Part shown: one piece after another, positions 25,851-37,800 of the stretch
Position numbering within the stretch: position 1 is the stretch's first letter
Layout: the number at the start of each line of letters is the position of its first letter
From: Hemicordylus capensis
Taxonomy: Eukaryota; Chordata; Lepidosauria; Squamata; Cordylidae
Length of the DNA: 64,000 bases
Assembly: GCF_027244095.1 (NCBI RefSeq)
Contig: NC_069657.1
Coordinates: 412,949,063 to 413,013,062 of the forward strand
Direction of reading: 5' to 3'
The notes under the pieces: model-generated
Databases searched by the model: none
Told to the model about the DNA's origin: nothing
What the model saw: the letters and a program-made list of their open reading frames with translations, nothing else
Made by a program: the position numbers and the translations under genes

Positions 25851-28800
25851 ATTTGTACAAACTTTCATCTCTGGGTGGTTAACAATAACATAAAACAAGT
25901 TAAAACATACACAAAAACTTAATACAATTTAGACAATTTAAAAATAAAAAACAGTTTAAAACCTACAAATTTAAAAAGATGAAAAGGCTTGGCTGAAGAG
26001 GTGGGTTTTCAAATGTTTTTTAAAAATGGTCAGAGATGGGGAAGATCGAATTTCAGTAGGGAGCGCATTCCACAATCCCGGGGCAGTAACCGAGAAGGCC
26101 CGTCCCCATGTGACCACCAGCTGAGCTGGGGGCAACTGGAGTCAGACCTCTTCAGACGACCGACCGCAGTGGATGGTGGGACTCATAATGAACAAGGGCC
26201 CAAACCGTTTAGGGCTTTATAGGTTTATTTTAAAAACCTCTTGGACTTGCAATGCAATATTATGTGAATGCCCTCAAAATGAAGTCCACGAGGGTCCCCT
26301 TAGATCAAGCAATGGTTAACCACACTGTGGAACAGAATCTAGGCAGGCCAATATGGAATAAGAGAGAAAGAGAAAGGTTGCTCACACGACCTGTGAGTGG
26401 GACGGGGAGGCAGGATCAAACTTACTTCCTCGCTAGACGATCTTCATTGTGAACTGGGCCAGGCGGCTTGTGGGCCCACATGAGCCGTGCTGCTCCTGGA
26501 AGCGTGGTCACCTCAAAGTCGGGGAAATGTAGCCTGCCCTCCAGAAACCCCTCAATGCACCACGTGAGGAACATGGTGAATTGGGGGATTTCCCGGCAAG
26601 AGGGGCACTTGGCTCTCTGTCTGGCCAGGCTGCAGGCCGGGTTGGGCTGTGCAGGCCCATGTAGGGCTGCTTGTGAGAACAGCCTCACGCAGTGACTGGT
26701 CAGAAATACATTTTACTCAAAAATGCATTTATACAGGTTGCATTCTAAAAATGCAAAAAGCAACTAAGTTTCAGAAGCAGTGTCACCCTGATCCAGTCAC
26801 TCTCCGGTTTTACCTTTTTAGGGTTTCCAGTGGCTCTTTTCGGTCTATGATGCCGGTCTCTGGGTCAACTGTTGTCAAGATACATCTGCAACAACAAACA
26901 AGGTTTTGTAAGGAAAATACTCAGAACACCTCCTTCTTCTCCTTTCTAACAACACACTTACCTGCCACATGCCATCACCTCCTTCAATTCCACGTCACCA
27001 ATGATAATTCTGCCCCAGGTGTCCTAGTGAAAAATTAAAGAACTTCAATGACTTTCGCACAAAACCTCTCAAATTATCCAACCAGATGTGGTTTCCACTT
27101 ACTAAATGCAGTCACATTTGTTTTTCTATTGCAAGAGGGATAAGACAAAGCATAAAAGATAAGATTGGGGGGTGGGGGGGAGAAGATGATAAGGAGGTGA
27201 GAAGCTGTGGGAAACCTCATCCAGTCACTAATCTCTCAGCCTAACCTACCTCACAGGGTTGTTGTGAGGAGAAACTTAACTATGTATGCTGCTCTGGGCT
27301 CCTTGGAGGAAGAGCCGGATATAAATGTAGATGTAATGTAAATAAATAAGGCCTTGGAGCAAAGGAACCATGGGAAGTTAGTGCGAAGGTGAGTGTAGAG
27401 CCAAGAGGACTTGACAGCTAGGAACCTGAGAGGGCAGGGAGGCCAAGGAGACTGGGAGTGATTTCAGCCACTGATGCAACATATCATGTATTTTCACTAC
27501 AAATCCCCACTGTTATATCCTCTTACAATCATGTTGTATTTGCAGGTTGTTCCGTTTCACTCTCCCTTTCGTTCTCTTTCTCAGTCAGAGCTACAGAAAA
27601 GATGTTGAAGTATTCTGTTATCGCTATATGCATCACAGCACCAAAAAAAGGCAATCAGTCTTTTCCTACTCGTAGTTAGAGCTCATCAAGCATAAAATTT
27701 AGGTCACTTGGGCATGGCACCAGAGCTGCTTTCAACAAACCTTGCCACAAGATGGCACTATTGCCTCCATCAACTAATTAGCCATTCACAGCAAGTACCT
27801 GCAGTCCCACGGTGCTGCAATCTCAGCATAAATAATCACAACATATTGAAACCAGGAACCTAAAATTCCAATACTAATAACAATTCATTCCCTGTGAAGA
27901 TGCCGGGTGTAGTATTTTCAACAGTCGTCTGCATACTCATGCTGGTCACCGTATCTTAAGGACATTGTAGAACTGGAAAAGGTGCAGAAGAGGGCAACCA
28001 AGATGATCAGGGACCTGAAGCACCTTCCTTATGAGGCAAGCCTACAGCACCTGGTTTCTTGTATTTATTTATTTTTTTGCGGGGGGGGGGGGTGCGTTGT
28101 TCAGAAAATAGGCAACGGGATATAAATGTAAAAATAAATAAATAAAAATATAAAAAATAAAACTCGGAAAATAGACAACTCAGGGGAGACACAATAAGAG
28201 ATTTATAAAATTATGCAAGGAGTAAAGAGAGTGGACAGAGAGAAATTTTCCTCCCTCTCTTACAACACTAGAATTAGGAGTCATCCCATGAAACTGAAGG
28301 CGAGGAAATTTAGGACCAGCAAAAGGAAGTACTTGTTTACACAGCACATAATTAATTTATGGAATTCTTTGCCATGGGATGTGGTAATGGCCACCAGCTT
28401 GGATGGCTTTAAAAGGGGCTTAGACAAATTCATGGAGAACAAGTCTATCAATGGCTACTACTCTGGTGGCTATAGGCCACCCCCAGCCTCAGAGGCAAGA
28501 TGCCTCTAAATGCCAGTTGCAGGGGAGCAACAGAAGGACAGAGGGCATGCCCTCACCTCTTGCCTGTGGGCTTCTCAGAGGCACTGGTGGGCCACTGTGG
28601 GAAACAGGATGCTGTACTGGATAAGCCTTGGGCCTGATCCAGAAGGGCTGTTCTTAAAAACAGAAGATTGCTACACTTGTGTAACTCCTCTAATACTGTA
28701 GTGTAGTTTAAGACCAGAACCATTTATCAACTCTTTTTAAAAATCCATACCTCTTCTTAGCTGTATATACTTCTTAGCAGTGTAACTGTATACAGAAGAA

Positions 28801-31800
28801 AAAATGATACTGAATTTGGCTGTTTCCTGATGAACAAGTCTTAAGCTAAACCTTTCAGCTAGAACTGAAGTTAGGTAAATCAAATCTATGAGGTCTGTCT
28901 TATCTTGATTCCCGATTTCTCATCCACTTGGTTTGTGACTCACTTATCTGCTACGCTGGTGTCAGACATCACTAACATTCTATAATAAGGCTTAGACCAG
29001 GGTTGTCAAACTTGGGTCCGCAGATATACTCCCATCACTCCCAGGGCATGCTGGAAGTTGTAATCCCAAAACATCTGGAGAGCCACATTAGTAAACCCCT
29101 GGCCTAGCCAATTGGGGAGCTGTGGTTAGCTACCAACTGGCATATAACTCACTGTGGCTTCTAGGATCAGATCTGGCATCAGCCTGGCTTGATCTCCCCT
29201 GAAAGTGGTAGCCAAACACCTTTCAGATTTCTCTTGATTATCAAAGACATCCCTGATTTGAACCGAGTTTTTAAAGCTGCTGCAGAATCAGCCTGGATTC
29301 AACCCAGGCACCTCCTTGTTTTTGCATGGGGAGTCTCTGAAGCCTTAACTGAGTAAGAAGGGGTGGCCCTGTCCTCCCCAATCCCAGCCTGGCTCCCTCC
29401 CATAGACAGCCCACTGGTTCCTCCTGACTTCGCCTGGGTGCTTTCCAGACTAGACCCTACAACAGGGTCAGGATGTATCGTGACACCTCAGTCCCTACAC
29501 AGACAGCAGGGTGCCATTCACATTTCCAATGCCCTGTTGCGAATTTAATCACTGCAATATAGAGCTAGGACGTCATAAATCCGGCGTGAAAAAGTTGTTT
29601 TTTCAGGCTGTTAGTTGCTGTGAGGCTGCTCCCCCTGCTGTTTACATTTCAAATGTGACTTCCCCGAATGGAGGCATTTTGCTGCGGATGAGCAGCTAGT
29701 CTGGAAAGTGCCATAGTTATAAATGCTTCCAAGTCAGGCCTGGGTCTTTTCTTGGACAACAGCCAGACTCTAGTCTCGTCCATGTGGCTCCTCATGTTCT
29801 GTCTAAGTTTCTTTTTAACTCCTCTAATCTCTCTCCCTGCCAGCCTGCTGTCCTCCCAGTCTACCTGCCTGCCCTTCTCCCTAAATTTCTTGCTCCCACC
29901 CCCTTTTGAGTAGAATCCTCAACTAAAACCCTAGCTTGCAACCTCTTTTGCTTTCCCACTTTCCCACCTGAACTCCCTTGAAGTGGGATTCCTTCCAAAG
30001 CATTGCACAGGCTCTCTGATGCAGCACTCCAATCTGACCCCAATCTTTCCCAGACGTTCACCTTCTGCCCTCCACATACTCAGTTGTCTGTGACCCTGCT
30101 GCTTGACTTCACTTCCTGCCCAAGGTGCTAATGAGTTGTTAATCCATCCCAAGATAAAACAATGGTGTTTGAGCCACTAAAGAAAAAGGTGAGATCAGTA
30201 ATCAAATAAACACAGCTTCTATTCTGCCTGTGTCCCATCCACCACCCCCGCATTCTTATTAATTTTAATTATCATTGTTATCATCATTATTATCATTATT
30301 GATTTATATCCCGCTCTTCCTCCAAGTAGCTCAGAGTGGTGTACATGCTTATTTTTATCCTCACAACAACCCTGTGCAGTAGGTTAGGCTGAGAGATACA
30401 TGACTGACCAGAGTTACATGACTGACCAGTGAGTTACATGGTTGAATGGGAATTCGAACTCGGGTCTTCCCGGTCCTAGTCCAACACTCTAACCACTAAC
30501 TATGCTTTACCATATTTGGTATTTACCATACCAAAGTATTAAGAGCTCTGCTACAAACATTTGAAACTCTGAAGAAGCTCTGATGAACAGCTCTTGGCCA
30601 TGTCTTGACATGGTTTATCATATTCCTCTGGAAAATCCTGACTCATTCTGATCCATAGCATTTCAAAAACAACGGAGCAATGATGAGAAGAGAGAAAACC
30701 CTCTGGGGAGTTTCAAGGCCAAGGGAGGTCTTTCATTTTGCGAAGGTTCTAAAATGGAATAATTTGCAAGACAATTTTTCGCAAAGAAAATGAAAGCTTG
30801 CAGTCTCAAGGGCATGGGGGAATGACATTTTAAGAGGCATCCCCATGATGAATTAATGTGTGCTCCAGCTCTAAGATATGCTAGGAAGACTTTAAGGGCT
30901 TGTGCACTTATTCACAGTGTTTTACTCTTGTACCCCCAAGTAACTGCCATTTATTATTAACAAAGTATACTATTGTAAAAGCCCTACATCCAAAGATAGA
31001 ATTATAGGCTGACACACAGCAAAGGGAAGCATGGGCAGATTAGCACTGCCTGCACCCCTGTGTGTGTGTAAACACCTCCGATGGGGCTGCACCGCAGGGC
31101 AGCAGTGCTCAGCAGTAAGGGCTTCGTGCATGAAGCTGCACAATGCAACATCCACTGGAGATATGGGAAATTTGGGGCACCTCCATCAGAGGTGCTTGCA
31201 TGCAGTGGCACTCTTCCCCCTGGTAAGACTTCGGGGCCAAAGTCCAGGTCCTCCACACCCTCTGGGGGCCCCCAAATCTTCTTTAGTCTGTCCTGGGTGG
31301 TGGGGTCACGGCTGGCCCGCACTGCAACGGGCAGCTGAGTGTGATTGTGACCTGTACTGGGTACTTTAGAGACAGAGGGGGAATGGGGAAATAAATATGT
31401 GGGATGAGAATAGGGGGATGATGCTTAACTTGCAGTGAGATGTGGGGGGGGGGGGCTCCAAACTTATCCTTTAGGTCCAGGATCCAAAATTATCTAGTTG
31501 CACCTCTGCTTGCATTTGCAGCATGCAGGCAGTGCTCAAGCTTCCCATGTTCCCTTGAGCAGTATGTCAGTCATAATTCCTAAGATACATCTCAGGTGTT
31601 TTCCCAACACTCTTGGGAGAGGTTTCTTTAAAAAAAAAAAAAAAACCACCCTCAAGCCATTGCAAACGAATTATTTTTGTGAACTGGACAAAACCATGAA
31701 TCGTTTCCATTACCTCTTCATAAGCACTGCATGCTGAAACCGTAATACTTGGTCTGAAGTGCTGCATAGTCACTTTCTTCTCCATTCTGGTATTTAGATC

Positions 31801-34800
31801 TTCCAGTGAAGCTTCTGAGATGATTAAGAGTGGAGCACAGTCACTATAGGGAACCTGTGTTGCAAGAATGCAGAAGTACTGAGGTATTTGTTTGCCTACT
31901 TATATAGCTCCATCCACCTACACAGGGACATAGGAAGCTGCCTTGGGCTGATTCAGACCATGGATCCATCTAACTTAGTATTGTACACTAACTGGCAACA
32001 GCTCTCCAGGGTTTCAGGCAAGAGTCTCTCCCAGTCCGACCTGGAGATGCTAGGGAGTGAGCCTGGGACCTTCTGCATGCCTTTCCACTGATCTCTGGCC
32101 CCATCCCCTAAGGGGAATACCTTACAGCACTCACATGTAGTCTCGAGCAGCGAGGTGGCCAAATCTGCAGATGATACCAAACTCTTTTGGGTAGTGAATC
32201 CAAAACGGATTGTGAGGAGCTCCAAAAGGATCTCTCCAAACGGAGGGAGTGGGCAACAAAATGGAAAATGCGGTTCAAGGTTGGCAAGTGTAAAGTATGA
32301 TGAAAAACCCCAACTTCAATTATACTTTGATGGGATCTGAGCTATCGATGACTAGCCAGGAGAGGGATCTTGGGGTTGTGGTGGATAGCTCATTGAAAAT
32401 GTTGACTCAATGTGCAGCAGCTGTGAAAAAGGCCAATCCCATGCTAGGGATCATTAAGAAGGGGGCTGAAAATAAAACTGTTAATATTATAATGCCCTTA
32501 TACAAACCTATGGTGTGGCCACACCTGGAGCACTACATACAATTCTGGTCACCACATCTAAAAAAGGACATTGTGGAACTAGAAAAGGTGCAGAAGAGGG
32601 CATCCAAGATGATCGGCGGCCTAGAGCACCTTTCTTATGAGGCAAGGCTACAAGGAATTCTTCTCTCTCTCACATAACACTAGAACCAGGGGTCATCCCA
32701 TGAAATTGATTGCCAGGAAATTTAGGACCAACAAACGGAAGTACTTTTTCACACAATGCATAATCAACTTGTGGAATTCTCTGCCACAAGATGTGGGACA
32801 GCCAACAACCTGGATGGCTTTAAGAGGGGTTTGGATAACTTCATGGAGAAGAGGTCTATCAACGGCTACTAGTCAGAGGGCTATAGGCCACCTCCAGCCT
32901 CAAAGGCAGGATGCCTCTGAATACCAGTTGCAGGGGAGTAACAGCAGGAGAAAGGGCATTCCCTCAACTCCTGCCTGTAGGCTTCCAGTGGCATCTGGTG
33001 GAACATTGTGTGAAACAGGATGTTGGACTAGATGGGGCTTGGGCCTGATCCAGCAGAGCTGTTCTTATTACAGTGAGGGAATAAGTATTTGATCCCCTGC
33101 TGATTTTGTCCATTTGCCCTCTGACACAGAAATGACCAGGCTATAATTGGAATGGTAGGTTTATTGTAGCTGTGAGAGACAGAATAACAACAAACAAACC
33201 CTCAAAAGCCCAGTGCCCAAAAGTCAGTGATGGATTTGCATTGTAGTGAGGGCAATAAGTATTCGATCCCTTCACAAAATATGTCTTAGTACTTGGTGGC
33301 AAAACCCTTGTTGGCAATCACAGAGGTCAGACGTTCCTTGTAGTTGGCCACCAGGTTTGCACACAACCCAGGAGGGATGTTGTCCCACTCCTCTTTGCAG
33401 ATCCTCTCCAAGTCAGAAAGGTTTCGAGGCTGATGTTTGGCAACCCGAACCTTCAGCTCCCTCCACAGATTTTCTATGGGATTAAGGTCTGGAGACTGGC
33501 TGGGCCACTCCAGGACCTTCATGTGCTTCTTCTTGAGCCACTCCTTTGTTGCCTTGGCTGTGTGTTTTGGGTCATTGTCATGCTGGAATACCCATCCACG
33601 ACCCATTCTCAATGCCCTGGCTGAGGGAAGGAGGTGCTCACCCAAGATCTGACGGTACATGGTCCCGTCCATCGTCCCTTCGATGCGGTGAAGGTGTCCT
33701 GTCCCCTTAGCAGAAAAACACCCCCAAAGCATAATGTGTCCACCTCCATGTTTGACGGTGGGGATGGTGTTCTTGGGCTCATAGGCAGCATTCCTCCTCC
33801 TCCTCCACACACAGCAAGTTGAGTTGATGCCAAAGAGCTTGATTTTGGTCTCATCTGACCACAACACTTTCGCCCAGTTCTCCTCTGGATCATTCAGATG
33901 TGCATTGGCAAACTGCAGACGGGCCTGTACATGTGCTGCCTTGAGCAGGGGGACCTTGCGGGCACGGCAAGATTTCAGTCCTTCACGGCGTAGTGTGTTA
34001 CCAATTGTTTTCTTGGTGACTATGGTTCCAGCTGCCCTGAGATCATTGACAAGTTCCCCCCGTGTAGTTCTGGGCTGCTTTGTCACCGTTCTCATGATCA
34101 TTGCAACTCCACGAGGTGAGATCTTGCATGGAGCCCCAGACTGAGGGAGATTGACAGTTATTTTGTGTTTCTTCCATTTGCGAGTTATCGTGCCAACTGT
34201 AGTCACCTTCTCACCAAGCTGCTTGGTGATAGTCTTGTAGCCCAGTCCAGCCTTGTGCAGGCCTACAACCTTGTCCCTGACATCCTTCGACAGCTCTTTG
34301 GTCTTGGGCATGGTGGTGAGTTTGGAAGCTGAGTGATTGCTTGCTTCTATGGACAGGTATCTTTTATACAGGTACTGTAACAAGCTGGGATTAGGAGCAC
34401 TCCCTTACAGATGGTGTTCCTCATCTCAGCTCGTTACCTGCATATAGTGAAAAGACACCTGGGAGCCTGAAATCTTGCTGGTTGATAGGGGATCGAATAC
34501 TTATTTCCCTCACTACAATGCAAATCCATCGCTGACTTTTGGGCACTGGGCTTTTGAGGGTTTGTTTGTTGTTATTCTGTCTCTCACAGCTACAATAAAC
34601 CTACCATTCCAATTATAGCCTGGTCATTTCTGTGTCAGAGGGCAAACGGACAAAATCCGCAGGGGATCAAATACTTATTTCCCTCACTGTATGTTCCCTT
34701 TCAAATGCAAACCAAGGCAGAGCCTGCTTAGCAAAGGAGACCATTCATGCATCCTACCACAAGACCAACTCTCCTCTCCATCTGATGAGAGAGGTTCATG

Positions 34801-37800
34801 TACAGTATGGTGGAAAGAGAAAACAAAAGCTAGGCAGCTTCTGAGAGACAAAAAGAGACAGACTGAATGGAGAGGCTGAGGGAGAAAGCTGAGAGCCAGC
34901 TCTACCTTATGAGGTGCAAGGATTTCTCTCTGGGGAGTTGATGTGATCTGTTGCTGACTTTTAGTCTGCACTGCTGTTCAGCTCCACCTAATACTCAACT
35001 TGTATATCTGTAAACCAGGCCTGCTCAGCTTAGCCCCCCGACCCCTGCAGCTGTTTTTGGACTACAACTCCCATAATCCCCACCCACAGTTGCCAATAGC
35101 CAGGGATCATGGGAATTGTAGTCCAACATCTGCAGGAGGGCCAACGTTAAGCAGCCTGCTATAAACAAACCAAATATTAGACACCCACTAAGCCTCCAGC
35201 GATCTCTCCACCAGAGGTCAAAACCCATTTAGTGTTGCTCCTAAAACTTCTCATTGTTAGGGAAGTGGGCAGTGGGCATAACTATCTCTCTATATATTTC
35301 TCTAAGGCATACCCATCACTAATCCCATGCGTGGCAGCTCTCCTGAGATTTTGCGAATGAGGGGAGGGGGAGAGGAAGGCGAGCAGCCAGTGAGAGAAAG
35401 CGAGAGAAAGTAAGCAACATTTCCCCCACCCCCAAATGAAAGGAACCTTCTGCTGATGTTTTCTGCTTTTGCATCACCATACAGCTCTTTAAATCAACTG
35501 GTGTAATATTGTGGCCAGGAAAAATTAAAAAACAATCACCCAAAACAAAATACTAAAAGATTAACATTCACAACAAAAAATATCTGACAAACCTCATCAT
35601 TAGCTCGAAAAGGAATATGGATCTTGTTGCATTTTCTTGGTGCCATGTGAAGCTCATAATGCACAAGTCGATATGGTTCTGATTTCAAGAAAGTGGTGAG
35701 CCAATGAGCCACCTCATCTCCACAATCCCGTCCCTGAATATCGAGTCCAAACACCCTGATGGGGGGCACAAAATACACCCAAGTGTTACACAATAAATGA
35801 TGGTTTAGAAACTCCGTATAACATCATGTCTGTTTTTCATCACCATGGAAAAAATGAGACTAGCAGTTACTCATGCCGATGTCAAGAAAGTGTCAATGAA
35901 ACTCAGTTCTAAGCTTTTTAAAAATTTAAAATTTAACTTATTCGCTCACCTATTTTTCAGATGGAAGCATAACCATAAGATTAATTGTCCCTCGATATTC
36001 ACATAATTAAGTGGTCTTGTGAAAGTTTACAATAAAATAAAAAACTACCATGTCCTGAAAAACTAGCATTTTTTAGGATGTGGCAACTTGCTATTTTATT
36101 TTCTTGTGATGCTTTTGCAAGACTATTTTTCCACTTGAATACGGAAGGCAAACCTTAACATGCAAAGCTTTCACTCTCCCCCAGCAATTCAGAGTATGTA
36201 CTAAAAGAGACTCGGGGTCCAGACAACTGAATGAATGATGGTTTATTTGATCATAAACACAACCTGAGCCCATACACTCCCTCACAAACATTTTGCACTC
36301 CCTCATATATGAAACTCCCTGCACAAATAATCAAAAAGTGGACCACTATTGGCCTGTGTGTCCTATGTTGTTCAGACTTGCATTATTGAGGTTAAGCAGT
36401 ATAAGTGATGCAACCAGCTAGAAATTTCCATGTTAAACTGTAGCAGGACTGAAATCAATGGAGCTTTTGCCACTGACTTCAATGAAGCAAGAATCTATTT
36501 AAAATTGGCTGATGTCACAGACTATTTCTCTCTCTTCCCTCAATTTTTTGAGACACGGGCCTTTTTCAGATGGTTAGTCTCTGGCCATGGAGGAGGGCTC
36601 CATGGCTGCTTTCGGTGTTCAGTGCCTATCCTGTGCAGACAAGCACTGAGATATCTAGGGTACAAAACCAGAGAGTGCACTGGCACAAGGATATAGCAAG
36701 CTGGTATGCTCATGTGTCTCCCTTCATGCATCAGTCCTCTACAGAGGACTACTATCTGAACAGACCAATCATCACAGAGTTAGCTGAATCTTAATAGCCT
36801 AATCTTAATAACAATGCCCTAAGGGGGTTATTTAATTATACAATTTTTATCCCACACTTTCTCCAAGGAGCTCAAGCTAATGGGCATGCTCTACAATTTA
36901 TTCTCACAATAACTGTGTCAGATAGGTTCAGCTGAGAGGCAGTAACAGGCTGAGGAGGGATTTGAACTCCAGGCTCACTGACTCTAGTCTGAGAGTCAAA
37001 CCACTACACCACACTGACTCTCTCTCTTTTGCCATGCTTCTCATGAAAGTAAACCAAGGAGAAAAACAGTGGCTGACAGCCAGACTATGTTACTCAATAG
37101 TACTACTCAGGAGTTACTCAGAAGCACTACTTAATTTCAGTAGGACTGCTCAAGAGTAATTTAGTCTGGTTGTCAGCCAGTATGTGGGGAAAACATATTT
37201 TGAACAGTACAGAAAGAAAACTAGAGATGAAAGCCTCCTCATAACGCACCTGCAATTCTTCACTGGATTTTGCCCAGGGACTTGGACAGGAATGATCAGT
37301 TCCTTCATTCCTGGAGCATTCAGGATCAAGTGACCATTTTCACAAAGTACAGAAATCAGAACCAGGCGAGGCTCCTGGCGAGCAGTGACCATGTGTCCGT
37401 CTTCCTTAATCACAAGCCAAAACCTATAGTTCAACAGGGAGCCACATTAGTTGCTAAGAGGGCATTAACACACGACCAAAGCAAGCTTCGTCATTCATAA
37501 ACAAAGCTGTTTGTAACAGCATATTTGCATAACACCTTGCAGCAACTGGTGCATTCCTCTCACTGTCATAGCTGAAATACAATTTTGCACAAAAGTAGAC
37601 AACCTGACAATTTTCAATATTAAAAAATAATAATTCTGAAGTGCAGATTCTGACATGCAAATTTTAAATTTCAGAATTTAAATGATAATTGCCTCTCTCC
37701 CAAATTGTTTCAGCTCTTCTTTAGCACAGGGATGCGACCTGATCACTGATTCACCCCTCACCCAAAACACACACAGAAACATATACCATAATAGGAACCT

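Larger units (their letters stand above)
31928..34776 (-). repeat. 5S/tRNA SINE split by CR1 and Tc1 (halves 31928-32149 and 34692-34776)
   Basis: The left half runs from the SINE tail (ACATAGGAAGCTGCC) through the tRNA-like part to CACATGTAGTCT. The right half resumes with TTCAAATGCAAACCA and ends in the 5S-like head (TACCACAAGACCA). Together they make one minus-strand SINE with about 2.5 kb of younger elements inside. Confidence 0.8.
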
